From JADGOV01 sp040002735 (GTDB lineage Bacteria; Actinomycetota; Actinomycetes; JADGOV01): a stretch of 19,545 bases of DNA. Under the pieces are notes generated by a model that saw nothing but the letters and a program-made list of their open reading frames with translations, searched no databases and had not been told where the DNA came from. The first letter of the stretch is position 1; every line of letters begins with the position of its first letter. The stretch lies in contig JBDUDX010000224.1 in assembly GCA_040002735.1 (NCBI GenBank), positions 1-19,545 of the forward strand. The letters run 5' to 3'. Both the position numbers and the translations under genes were made by a program. Shown piece by piece: positions 7,496-14,675 of the stretch.

Positions 7496-8143
7496 ATGCC
7501 GACCCTGCTCGATGATCGGCTGGTGGCCGACGCGCTAACCGCACTGACCGGCTGGTCCGGCGACGCGAAACGGATCGTCCGTACGGTCTCGGTCAGCGGT
7601 CCCGCCGCGGACAAGTTGCTTGCCGAAGTGGCCGTCACCGCCGACTCGCTGAACCACCACCCCGACGTGGAGCGCGCGGGCGGGGCCATTGTGTTCGGCC
7701 TCAGCACGCACTCCGAAGGCGGCGTCACCGAGTACGACATCGCGATGGCCTCCCGAATCGACGACCTGATCAGCAAGGTAACCGGCGAGGGCGGTGGAAC
7801 GGTGGTCGGCGCCCCGACCTCGGAGGGCACCAGCGGAGGCGTGTGGCACGTCGGAACGGGCCATCGCGCCGACGGCGCCACCCGGCCGGACGTGCACGTA
7901 CCCACCGAGGCCGGCGAGACCGCCGACCGTGGCGAGAACCTCGCCGGCGCGAACACCGACTCGCTGGAGCCGGCGGTCGGGGCCGCTTCCGCACGGCAAG
8001 GCACGCCGAGTGTTCCGTTGCCGGATACCGTGCCGAACTCACCGCAGCCGGGAATCGGCCGCCCGGAGGGGCAAGGCACCCCGCCCGCCGGGCAGAACAT
8101 CGACCTGCCATCCGATGAGAGCGGCCCGGGCGATCGCTCGTGA
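7496..8143 (+). CDS. 4a-hydroxytetrahydrobiopterin (pterin-4a-carbinolamine) dehydratase with disordered tail
   Basis: Residues 5-95 match the PCD/DCoH family, which dehydrates 4a-hydroxytetrahydropterin after aromatic amino acid hydroxylation. The catalytic signature is present: NHHPDV (53-58) and THSEGGVTEYDIAMASRID (71-89). Residues 97-215 are an unrelated Gly/Pro/Thr/Glu-rich stretch with no predicted fold and no repeats, making the protein about twice the usual 90-110 residues. The ATG follows a strong AGGAGG site at 7485-7490. The stop overlaps the GTG of the P-loop gene (GTGA), so both are probably translated together. No aromatic amino acid hydroxylase is in the window, so the substrate context is unknown. 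The domain call is firm; the role of the tail is unknown. Confidence 0.88.
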   Translation: MPTLLDDRLVADALTALTGWSGDAKRIVRTVSVSGPAADKLLAEVAVTADSLNHHPDVERAGGAIVFGLSTHSEGGVTEYDIAMASRIDDLISKVTGEGGGTVVGAPTSEGTSGGVWHVGTGHRADGATRPDVHVPTEAGETADRGENLAGANTDSLEPAVGAASARQGTPSVPLPDTVPNSPQPGIGRPEGQGTPPAGQNIDLPSDESGPGDRS

Positions 8144-9180
8144 AACAGGTGGGGATCACGGGCGCCCCGTACTCGGGTAAGACGACGTTCTTCAACGCCC
8201 TCACGCATGCCGGTGCCACCTCCGGCGGCGGGAAGGCGAACGTGGCGGTCGTGCCGGTACCGGATCCACGCATCGACCGGCTCGCCGAGTTGCACGCCTC
8301 GAAAAAGTCGGTGTACGCCCAGCTGAAGTTCCTCGACGTCGCCGGGTTGGCGAAGGGGGCGGGATTGTCGGCCCAGATCCTCGGCGCGTTGCGTGAGGTG
8401 GACGCGCTGGCGATCGTGGTACGGGCCTACGGCGAGGACGCCGACCCGGCCGCGGAACTGGCTGACGTCGCGCTGGAGTTGGCGCTGGCCGACCTGGAGG
8501 CCCTCTCCGGTGCGGCCGAGCGAGCCCGGAAGAAGGGCCGGACCGGAGACAAGACGGCCCGGTCGGAGGCCGAGGTGCTGGAGCGCGCCATCGCCCTGCT
8601 GGAGGCCGGGCAGCCGCTGCGGGCCGGCACCTGGGAGCCGGCCGAGCTGACGCTGTTCCGTAACTACGCGCCGCTGACCGGAAAGCCGGTGCTCGTCGTA
8701 CTCAACACCGACGACGAGTCGGCGGGCGAACAGGCGGACCTGGCGGCGAAGCTGGCCGGCACTCTTGGCGGTGGTGGCGGAGAAGGACTCGCGGTCCCGG
8801 CCCGCTTGGAGGCCGAAGTGGGCGGTATGCCCCCAGCGGAGGCGGCTGAGCTGCTCGCCGAGTTCGGTGTCACGGTGGGGGCACTCCCCTCGGTGATCGC
8901 TGCGGCGTACCGCATGCTCGGGCTGTTGACGTTCCTGACCACCGGCGAGGACGAGTCGCGGGCCTGGGAACTGCGGCAGGGCGCCACGGCACCGGAGGCG
9001 GCCGGCGCGATCCACAGCGATCTGCAGCGGGGATTCATCCGGGCCGAGGTGGTGTCCTACGACGACCTCATCGCCGCCAGAAGCTGGGACGGCGCCCGGA
9101 CCGCCGGACGGCTACGGGTGGAGGGCAAGGACTACGTCGTGGCCGAGGGCGACGTGCTGAACATCCGATTCGCCGTCTGA
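8140..9180 (+). CDS. YchF/OLA1-like P-loop NTPase paralogue with TGS (DUF933) domain
   Basis: The 346-residue protein has a P-loop GAPYSGKTT (8-16), a switch II motif DVAGLAKGAG (66-75), a helical insert (about 105-150) and a C-terminal TGS/DUF933 domain (about 262-345, ending GDVLNIRF). This is the domain order of YchF/OLA1. It departs from canonical YchF, which has GLPNVGKST and NYPFxTIEPN. Here the second segment is shortened to GKANVAVVPVPDPR, and the usual NxxE base-recognition motif reads NTDD (189-192). It is therefore a paralogue and not the housekeeping ychF. YchF proteins bind ribosomes and are ATPases in redox and stress responses; this copy's nucleotide and partner are unknown. 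The GTG start overlaps the stop of the dehydratase gene. rmuC follows after 48 bp. Confidence 0.87.
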   Translation: MKQVGITGAPYSGKTTFFNALTHAGATSGGGKANVAVVPVPDPRIDRLAELHASKKSVYAQLKFLDVAGLAKGAGLSAQILGALREVDALAIVVRAYGEDADPAAELADVALELALADLEALSGAAERARKKGRTGDKTARSEAEVLERAIALLEAGQPLRAGTWEPAELTLFRNYAPLTGKPVLVVLNTDDESAGEQADLAAKLAGTLGGGGGEGLAVPARLEAEVGGMPPAEAAELLAEFGVTVGALPSVIAAAYRMLGLLTFLTTGEDESRAWELRQGATAPEAAGAIHSDLQRGFIRAEVVSYDDLIAARSWDGARTAGRLRVEGKDYVVAEGDVLNIRFAV

Positions 9181-9228
9181 TCGGACGGCAGGCTCGAAAC
9201 TGTCGTACCCCTGCCGCACCCTGCCGGT

Positions 9229-10518
9229 ATGGAACCGCAGATCCTCACTGTCGCCGTCGTGGCCCTCCTGGTCGGCCTGCTGGTCGGCCTGGTCATCGGC
9301 GGCGCCCTGACCCGGCTGCACGCGCGTTCGGCGTGGGCGGTTGAGCGGGCCGGACTCGCCGCGGCCGTCGAGACGGAGCGGACCCTGGGCTCGGAGCGGC
9401 TCGCGGCCGCCGCGGTCACGACGCAAAAGCTGGAGGAGCGCTTCGGTGTGCTGTCTGCGGAGGCCCTGCGCCAGGCTGCTGCCCAGTTCCTGGACCTGGC
9501 CGAACACCGACTCGACCGGCGGCTGGAGGACGGCAGCACCGCCTTAGAGCAGGTCGTGACCCCGCTGCGGGACACCCTGGGCCGGGTGGCGGATCAACTC
9601 GGCGACAACGACCGTCGGGGAGCGGCGGCGCAGGCGGCCTTGCTCAGGGAGATGGAATTGGTCCGGTCGAGTTCGGAGAATCTGCGCGATTCGACCGGTG
9701 CCCTGATCAGTACGCTGCGCCGACCGCAGGGCGGTGGCGCCTGGGGTGAGATGCAGCTACGCCGAGTTGTGGAGATCGCCGGCATGGTGGAGCGCTGCGA
9801 TTTCGACGTACAGGTTGCGGCCTGCACCCTCACCGGGTCCGTCCGCCCTGACCTGGTGGTGCGCCTCGCTGGTGGCCGCAGCATCGTCGTGGATGCGAAG
9901 GTGTCCCTCGCTGCCTACCTCGAGGCGGCAGAGGCCAAGCCTGAAGACGTCCGCCGCCAGCGGCTGACGAGTCACGCCAAACATGTCCGATCCCACGTCG
10001 ACGCCTTGGCCGCCAAGGAGTATTGGACGGCGTTCGCCCAGTCCCCGGAGTTCGTGGTGCTGTTTCTCCCGGGGGAGAGTTTCCTGTCGGCGGCGCTGGA
10101 CGCCGACCCGGCCCTGTTGGAGTACGCCTTCCGACGCCGGGTGCACCTCCTGACGCCGACCACGTTGATCAGCGCATTGCGTACGATCGCGTTCGAGTGG
10201 CAGCAGGTCACTCTGACGGAGAACGCGCGGGCGGTGCACGACGTCGGCCGCGAGCTGTACCAGCGACTGGCCACCTATGCGCGTCACGTAGAGCAGTTAG
10301 GCCGCTCCCTGGCAGCCTCCGTGACCCACTACAACGCTGCTGTGGGCTCCTTGGAACGAAACGTACTGGCGTCCAGCCGGCGGCTGCAGGACCTCGGGGT
10401 CGCCGAGGACGCCATCCCGCCGCCGGCGTCGCTGGCGGAACCTGTGCGCCGGCTCAGCTCGCCAGAGTTGGTTGCGGGCCTGTCCGCCGTCGGAAACCGC
10501 GTTCCCGGAGCGTCCTGA
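9229..10518 (+). CDS. rmuC: RmuC family DNA recombination protein
   Basis: RmuC proteins are membrane-tethered and predicted to be nuclease-like; in E. coli loss of rmuC raises recombination at inverted repeats. The 429-residue protein has an N-terminal membrane helix (5-27), an Ala/Glu/Arg-rich coiled coil (about 35-160) and the RmuC core. Core motifs are GAWGEMQL (170-177), VVDAKVSL (220-227), LPGESF (280-285) and TLISALRTIAFEWQQ. The ATG at 9229 has no strong ribosome-binding site. Two rare TTA leucine codons (codons 106 and 357, at 9544-9546 and 10297-10299) are present, so translation may depend on the bldA-type tRNA if the organism uses it that way. It lies in the rightward run before the DUF6542 gene. 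Confidence 0.93.
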   Translation: MEPQILTVAVVALLVGLLVGLVIGGALTRLHARSAWAVERAGLAAAVETERTLGSERLAAAAVTTQKLEERFGVLSAEALRQAAAQFLDLAEHRLDRRLEDGSTALEQVVTPLRDTLGRVADQLGDNDRRGAAAQAALLREMELVRSSSENLRDSTGALISTLRRPQGGGAWGEMQLRRVVEIAGMVERCDFDVQVAACTLTGSVRPDLVVRLAGGRSIVVDAKVSLAAYLEAAEAKPEDVRRQRLTSHAKHVRSHVDALAAKEYWTAFAQSPEFVVLFLPGESFLSAALDADPALLEYAFRRRVHLLTPTTLISALRTIAFEWQQVTLTENARAVHDVGRELYQRLATYARHVEQLGRSLAASVTHYNAAVGSLERNVLASSRRLQDLGVAEDAIPPPASLAEPVRRLSSPELVAGLSAVGNRVPGAS

Positions 10519-10541
10519 GCGTTTTCTTGCGACGATCTCGT

Positions 10542-10547
10542 TAGCGT
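10542..10547 (+). promoter_or_regulatory. Candidate -10 box upstream of the DUF6542 gene
   Basis: TAGCGT at 10542-10547 fits TANNNT in the 97-bp gap after rmuC, giving a leader of about 60 nt before the GTG at 10616. No good -35 element is placed at 17-18 bp. Support is weak. Confidence 0.25.
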
Positions 10548-10615
10548 GAAGGGCAGCGGCGAGAGACGGCCTCGCGGGAGACAAGACTGGTCCGGGTGGC
10601 GGGACGGAGGCTCTG

Positions 10616-11152
10616 GTGAGTGACCGATTCGGGGGCGGCCCCACGGGTACGACGCCGCGCGATGCTGCCATTCCGGGGCAACGGGCGACGCCGCAGTTGT
10701 CCGGAAGGCTGGGTTCGGGCATCGTGCCGAACCTCACCGGTACGCCGAACAGGCGCGGGCTGCCGGCATCCGGCGCCGTCGCGCTTGCCTTAGGTGCAGG
10801 CATGGGCGGTGGCGCGGTCGACGTCCTCACCGGGTCGGGGCTGCGCGCCCTGTTCGCGGTGAGTTTCGTACTCGGCTGCATGGCCGCGGCCGCCGTGGTC
10901 CGCCGGCAGAGCCTGTTGGCCGCGGTGGTTACTCCACCCTTTGCCTACGTCGCCCTCGCGATGGCTGCGGCCGAGGTGCAACGGGACAGCAGTTCCACCT
11001 CGTGGCTGATGCGCCAGATATTCGAACTGCTCACGGCACTGATGACCGGCGCCCCGGTGCTGTTGGCCGCAACACTGTCGGCGGCAGCAGTGGCCTTGGC
11101 CAGAGTGCTGGTGCGCCGCTCACCTCCGGTGATCCAGCTGCCGCCACGCTGA
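10616..11152 (+). CDS. DUF6542-type membrane protein
   Basis: The 178-residue protein has a disordered N terminus (1-47, Gly/Pro/Thr-rich) and then four hydrophobic segments at about 50-66, 77-98, 103-120 and 135-165. It ends in a short basic/proline tail. Position next to ispH and topology match the DUF6542 proteins found beside lytB2/ispH in other actinobacteria; no function is known. The GTG start follows GGAGG at 10606-10610. Codon 59 is a rare TTA (10790-10792). The gene converges with ispH across 27 bp containing a hairpin. Membrane localisation is secure; the family call rests on neighbourhood and topology. Confidence 0.75.
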   Translation: MSDRFGGGPTGTTPRDAAIPGQRATPQLSGRLGSGIVPNLTGTPNRRGLPASGAVALALGAGMGGGAVDVLTGSGLRALFAVSFVLGCMAAAAVVRRQSLLAAVVTPPFAYVALAMAAAEVQRDSSSTSWLMRQIFELLTALMTGAPVLLAATLSAAAVALARVLVRRSPPVIQLPPR

Positions 11153-11176
11153 CCGGGCCGCATCGGACCGGCTCGG
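11153..11176. terminator. Hairpin between convergent DUF6542 and ispH genes
   Basis: Arms CCGGGCCG (11153-11160) and CGGCTCGG (11169-11176) pair over 8 bp with one G-U pair and an 8-nt loop. The hairpin begins at the base after the DUF6542 stop and lies 3 bp from the ispH stop. There is no U tract, as is usual in GC-rich actinobacteria. It could serve both directions. Confidence 0.45.
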
Positions 11177-11179
11177 GAC

Positions 11180-12151
11180 TTACGCGGGGGCGCGCAGGTC
11201 CCGTCGTAGCTCCTGCGGCAGGGCGAAGAGCAGGCTCTCCCGCGCTGACTCCACCTCGGTGACCTCGCCGAAGCCCCGCTCCGCGAGCCAGCGCAGCAGG
11301 TCCGCCACCAACTCGTCCGGGACCGACGCGCCGCTGGTCACCCCGACGGTCTGTACGCCCTGCAGCCAAGCGGGATCGGCCTGCTCCGACGCGTCGATCA
11401 GGTACGCGGCGCTGGCGCCGGCATCCCGAGCGACCTCCACCAGCCGAACCGAATTGGAGGAGTTTCTCGACCCGACGACGAGTACCAGATCAGCCTCCGC
11501 GGCAATGGCCTTCACCGCCACCTGGCGGTTCTGCGTGGCATAGCAAATATCGTCACTCGGCGGCGCGGCCAAAGCGGGAAATCGCTGCCGCAGCGCATCC
11601 ACAGTGACGTTGGTCTCGTCCACCGACAAGGTGGTCTGAGAGAGGAAAGCCACCTTCTCGGGGTCGCGCACCGTGACGTCGGCCGCGTCTGACGGACCCT
11701 CGACCAAGAAGATGTTCGCCGGCGCCTCGCCGGTGGTACCGACGACCTCCTCGTGCCCTTCGTGCCCGATGAGCAGAATGTCGTAGTCGTCGGCGGCGAA
11801 ACGCCGCGCCTCCATGTGCACCTTGGTGACCAACGGGCAGGTTGCATCGATGGAGCGCAGCCGCCGCTGTTTCGCTTCGTCGCGTACCACCGGAGCAACG
11901 CCGTGCGCGGAGAAGACGACGATCCCCCCCTCCGGTACGTCCGCCGTCTCGTCGACGAAGACGGCGCCTTTCTCCTCCAGAGTGCGTACGACATGCGCGT
12001 TGTGCACGATCTGCTTGCGCACGTAGATCGGCGCGCCATAGCGCTGCAGCGCCTGTTCCACCGTCTGTACCGCCCGGTCGACACCCGCGCAATAGCCGCG
12101 GGGCCGCGCGAGGAGGACGCGCTTGCCGGCTGGTGCTGCGACGGGACTCAT
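11180..12151 (-). CDS. ispH: 4-hydroxy-3-methylbut-2-enyl diphosphate reductase IspH (LytB)
   Basis: IspH is the last enzyme of the MEP pathway. It reduces HMBPP to isopentenyl and dimethylallyl diphosphate using a 4Fe-4S cluster. The three cluster cysteines are Cys21 (GYCAGV), Cys105 (DATCPLVTKVH) and Cys203 (DICYATQNRQ), spaced 84 and 98 residues apart. His50, His133 and Glu135 (IGHEGHEEVVG) form the substrate pocket and proton relay. With the ATG at 12151 the protein has 323 residues. An in-frame ATG at 12238 would add 29 residues. I prefer 12151 because TACCCT, a -10-like box, ends 6 nt before it and the added residues look non-conserved, but mycobacterial LytB2 also has an extension of similar length. 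It converges with the DUF6542 gene and diverges from the lipid-droplet-like gene. Confidence 0.95.
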   Translation of the reverse strand: MSPVAAPAGKRVLLARPRGYCAGVDRAVQTVEQALQRYGAPIYVRKQIVHNAHVVRTLEEKGAVFVDETADVPEGGIVVFSAHGVAPVVRDEAKQRRLRSIDATCPLVTKVHMEARRFAADDYDILLIGHEGHEEVVGTTGEAPANIFLVEGPSDAADVTVRDPEKVAFLSQTTLSVDETNVTVDALRQRFPALAAPPSDDICYATQNRQVAVKAIAAEADLVLVVGSRNSSNSVRLVEVARDAGASAAYLIDASEQADPAWLQGVQTVGVTSGASVPDELVADLLRWLAERGFGEVTEVESARESLLFALPQELRRDLRAPA

Positions 12152-12157
12152 CAGCCC

Positions 12158-12163
12158 AGGGTA
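12158..12163 (-). promoter_or_regulatory. -10-like box of ispH, possibly leaderless
   Basis: TACCCT on the minus strand (12158-12163) fits TANNNT and is followed after 6 nt by the ATG at 12151. No clear -35 element is visible. If functional, it supports the shorter IspH start and a leaderless mRNA. Confidence 0.35.
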
Positions 12164-12276
12164 CGTGGGATCGGCCCAGGCCCCGGGGGTAAGTGGCGTC
12201 CCCTCCCTCGGGGTTAGGTCGGGAGCCGGCTCGGGCATGCTGGATAGGAAGTTGTCGCAGCGGTTGAGGAGCCTAC

Positions 12277-13191
12277 ATGCCAGAAACGACCACCAACGGC
12301 CATGCCCGAACCCCGCGCGGCGGCGTGAGCGGCGTTGCCTTGGAACTGCTCTCCGCCAGCGCGCGGGGAGCGGTGATGGCTCCGGTGACGCTGTCGCTGT
12401 CGCTGGTGCGGCTGCCGCTGATCGGTTTCCAGCAAGCGTGCCTGGTGACTGACGCGGTTTGTCGGACTTCGCTGGAGATCGCTGGCCGCGGCCTGCATCT
12501 GCTCGGACTGCGAAGCGGCCCGGAGGAGGTGTCGATCGACCCGACCGGCTACCTCACCGAACCGGAATCACGCAACGGGGAGTACGCCGAGTTCAGTCCG
12601 GAGTTCACCGGCCGGCTCGACACAGGAGTCGCTGTTGGCGCTGATCCGGACATGCTGTCCGACGCTGACGCGGACCTGATCGCGGAGTTGGGGACCGACT
12701 TCAGCGCCGACCTAGCCATGGCGGACCGGTCCGGAGGCGATTTGTCGGCAGAGGACCTCGAGGCTGCCGCCGCTGACCTGGCCGCCGAGGCTGGCGCAAC
12801 GGTGGGACCTTGGGCACCGGCCGGTCCCTCGGCTGAAGCGCTGGCGGCTGAAGCGCTGGCGGCTGAAGGGCCGGCCGGGGCAGAGTCGGCGGCTGGTGGG
12901 CCGGCGGCTGAGAAGTCGGTCGATGTGGAGCCGGTAGACATCGTGACCCGGGCGGCGGTGGCGGCTGAGGAGGCCGCAGCCGACGACAGCCTCCCCCAGG
13001 TCGAGCGGGCCGAGTTGCCGATCGAGGACTTCGACCACGTCACTGCAGGTTCGCTCCGCGGCCGGCTGCGTCGCCTGGAATTGCCGGAGCTGCGCACATT
13101 GCGGACGTATGAGCAGGAACACGCTCACCGGCTGCCGATTCTTACCCTGCTGGAGAACCGCATCGCCAAGCTCGAGGCCGCCCCCGCCTAA
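12277..13191 (+). CDS. Conserved actinobacterial protein, lipid-droplet-associated-like
   Basis: The 304-residue protein has an amphipathic/hydrophobic N-terminal region (about 20-80), a long acidic Ala/Glu/Asp/Gly-rich middle (about 95-240) and a conserved helical C terminus (247-304) with the pattern DFDHVTAGSLRGRLRRL, then YEQEHAHRLPILTLLENRIAKLE. Position between ispH and xseA matches the mycobacterial gene Rv1109c and proteins annotated as lipid-droplet-associated in related genera. The N-terminal segment could bind a lipid surface, but this is inference. The middle contains an expanded 15-bp tandem repeat. The ATG follows GAGGAG at 12265-12270. It is divergent from ispH and followed by xseA after 47 bp. 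The specific function is uncertain. Confidence 0.7.
   Translation: MPETTTNGHARTPRGGVSGVALELLSASARGAVMAPVTLSLSLVRLPLIGFQQACLVTDAVCRTSLEIAGRGLHLLGLRSGPEEVSIDPTGYLTEPESRNGEYAEFSPEFTGRLDTGVAVGADPDMLSDADADLIAELGTDFSADLAMADRSGGDLSAEDLEAAAADLAAEAGATVGPWAPAGPSAEALAAEALAAEGPAGAESAAGGPAAEKSVDVEPVDIVTRAAVAAEEAAADDSLPQVERAELPIEDFDHVTAGSLRGRLRRLELPELRTLRTYEQEHAHRLPILTLLENRIAKLEAAPA
12831..12870 (+). repeat. 15-bp tandem repeat inside the lipid-droplet-like gene
   Basis: Two exact copies of GGCTGAAGCGCTGGC (12831-12845 and 12846-12860) are followed by a partial third copy (12861-12868). They encode Ala-Glu-Ala-Leu-Ala units in the disordered acidic region. The unit is a multiple of three, so copy changes keep the frame. 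Confidence 0.85.
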
Positions 13192-13226
13192 CGCGCGGCT
13201 GAACAGACGGGTCCGATCGTCGCTCG

Positions 13227-13232
13227 TAAGCT
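13227..13232 (+). promoter_or_regulatory. -10-like box of xseA, probably leaderless
   Basis: TAAGCT (13227-13232) fits TANNNT and is followed by 6 nt and the GTG start of xseA at 13239. There is no Shine-Dalgarno sequence before that GTG, which suits a leaderless transcript. The -35 region is not recognisable. Confidence 0.4.
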
Positions 13233-13238
13233 ACCCGG

Positions 13239-14441
13239 GTGGCGGTCGAATCGAGCGCGGAGTCGCCGGTGCCGGTGCGCACGGTCGCCCGGCTGCTCGG
13301 GGGCTGGATCGAGCGACTCGGCCGGATCTGGGTGGAAGGCCAGGTGACCGGCTTGCGCCCACGGCCGGGGGTGTCCACCGTCTTCCTGACGCTGCGCGAC
13401 CCGGTCGCCGACGTCTCGATTCCCGTAACCGCGTCCCGCGAATTGTGCGCCGGGCTCACCGAAGGCGCCCGGGTGGTGGTGTGGGCGAAGCCGTCGTACT
13501 ACCTCAATCGCGGCTCGCTCACCCTGGCCGCGCTGGACATCCGGCCGGTCGGCGTCGGTGAGCTGCTGGCTCGGCTGGAACGGCTGCGGGCGATGCTCGC
13601 CGCGGAAGGATTGTTCGCCGCGGACCGTAAGCGCCCGTTGCCGTTTCTTCCCCGCACCGTCGGCCTGGTCTGCGGGCGGGCCTCCGCCGCCGAGCGGGAC
13701 GTACGCGAAACCGCGGGGCGGCGCTGGCCGGCGGTGCGATTCCGGGTGGAGGAGGTGGCGGTGCAGGGCCCGTACGCGGTGACGGAGGTGACCGCGGCCC
13801 TCGCCCGGCTCGACGCCGACCTCGGCGTCGAGGTGATCGTGCTCGCTCGGGGCGGCGGTTCCGTGGAGGATCTGCTGCCGTGGAGCGACGAAGCGCTGTG
13901 CCGAGCGGTGGCTGCTGCCCGAACGCCGGTGGTCAGCGCCATCGGACACGAGCAGGACGTACCGCTGGTGGATCTGGTCGCCGATCGACGGGCCTCCACG
14001 CCCACCGACGCCGGGAAACTCGTCGTTCCGGACGTTGCCGAGGAGCTGGTGGGAATCGATACCTCGCGCCAGCGGGCCCGGCGCGCCCTGCGCGGCCGGG
14101 TTGATCGGGAGGCCGCCGCGATCACCGCGCTGCGCTCCCGGCCGGTACTCGCCCGACCCCACGAGGCGGTCGATCGCCGGGCCACGGACGTTGCGGCGAG
14201 CCGGGATCGGATCCGGCGCTGCGTGCACGGCGCACTGCACCGCGCGCACAACGATCTATCCCATACCCGCGCACGAGTCACCGCATTGTCACCGGCGGCG
14301 ACGCTGAGCCGGGGGTACGCCGTGGTCCAGCGAGCCGACGGTGCGGTGGTACGGGCGCCAGCGCAGGTTTCGGAAACCGAGCCGCTGCGAATTCGGCTCG
14401 CCGAGGGGGAGATCGCCGCCCAGGTAATCTCGGCGCCGTGA
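13239..14441 (+). CDS. xseA: Exodeoxyribonuclease VII large subunit XseA
   Basis: XseA is the catalytic subunit of exonuclease VII, which degrades single-stranded DNA from both ends with several XseB subunits. The 400-residue protein has an N-terminal OB-fold domain (about 13-100, with RIWVEGQVTGL), the catalytic core with ARGGGSVEDL (203-212), AIGHEQD (234-240) and VADRRASTPTDA (247-258), and a helical region rich in Arg and Ala followed by the conserved SPAATLSRGYAVV segment. Length and motifs are normal. The GTG at 13239 is chosen for family alignment and the -10 box 6 nt before it. Its stop overlaps the xseB start (GTGA), so the two subunits are translationally coupled. Confidence 0.96.
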   Translation: MAVESSAESPVPVRTVARLLGGWIERLGRIWVEGQVTGLRPRPGVSTVFLTLRDPVADVSIPVTASRELCAGLTEGARVVVWAKPSYYLNRGSLTLAALDIRPVGVGELLARLERLRAMLAAEGLFAADRKRPLPFLPRTVGLVCGRASAAERDVRETAGRRWPAVRFRVEEVAVQGPYAVTEVTAALARLDADLGVEVIVLARGGGSVEDLLPWSDEALCRAVAAARTPVVSAIGHEQDVPLVDLVADRRASTPTDAGKLVVPDVAEELVGIDTSRQRARRALRGRVDREAAAITALRSRPVLARPHEAVDRRATDVAASRDRIRRCVHGALHRAHNDLSHTRARVTALSPAATLSRGYAVVQRADGAVVRAPAQVSETEPLRIRLAEGEIAAQVISAP

Positions 14442-14662
14442 GCGAGCCGCAGTCCTACGAACAGGCCAGGGAGGAACTAGCCGACGTGGTGCGCCGGCTG
14501 GAGGCCGGTGGCGTGCCGCTGGAGGAGTCGTTGGCGCTCTGGGAACGCGGCGAGGCACTCGCCGACGCGTGCGAACGATGGCTGGAGGGTGCCCGCACCC
14601 GGCTCGCGGCCGCGGAAGGGCCCACCGAGGCGAGCCTTGCGGGAGGGTCGGCGGACGCCTGA
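14438..14662 (+). CDS. xseB: Exodeoxyribonuclease VII small subunit XseB
   Basis: The 74-residue protein shows the XseB pattern SYEQAREELADVVRRLE, GGVPLEESLALWERGEAL and CERWL, forming the helical hairpin that packs on the coiled arm of XseA. It is cytosolic and acts only with XseA. The last 20 residues are a variable Ala/Gly/Ser-rich tail. The GTG start overlaps the xseA stop. The stop codon lies inside a hairpin that also separates this gene from the convergent DUF4245 gene. Confidence 0.95.
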   Translation: MSEPQSYEQAREELADVVRRLEAGGVPLEESLALWERGEALADACERWLEGARTRLAAAEGPTEASLAGGSADA

Positions 14663-14675
14663 GCAGGCGTACCGC
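14651..14675. terminator. Hairpin overlapping the xseB stop, between convergent genes
   Basis: GCGG-ACGCCTG (14651-14661) pairs with CAGGCGT-A-CCGC (14664-14675), giving 11 paired bases with one bulged A. The innermost pairs must open to form a loop around AG. It contains the xseB stop codon and ends one base before the DUF4245 stop codon. It is a likely bidirectional terminator without a U tract. Confidence 0.55.

Noticed and set aside
7261..9015. Open frame of 584 codons on the minus strand opposite the dehydratase and YchF-like genes
   Set aside because: Its translation is low-complexity and matches no family, while the plus strand encodes two recognisable coupled proteins. Long antisense frames are normal at this GC content.
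9186..9216. CGGCAGG/CCTGCCG inverted repeat after the YchF-like gene as a terminator
   Set aside because: The stem is 7 bp but the loop is 17 nt, and a second CCTGCCG follows at 9220-9226, so the pairing is ambiguous. rmuC follows in the same direction.
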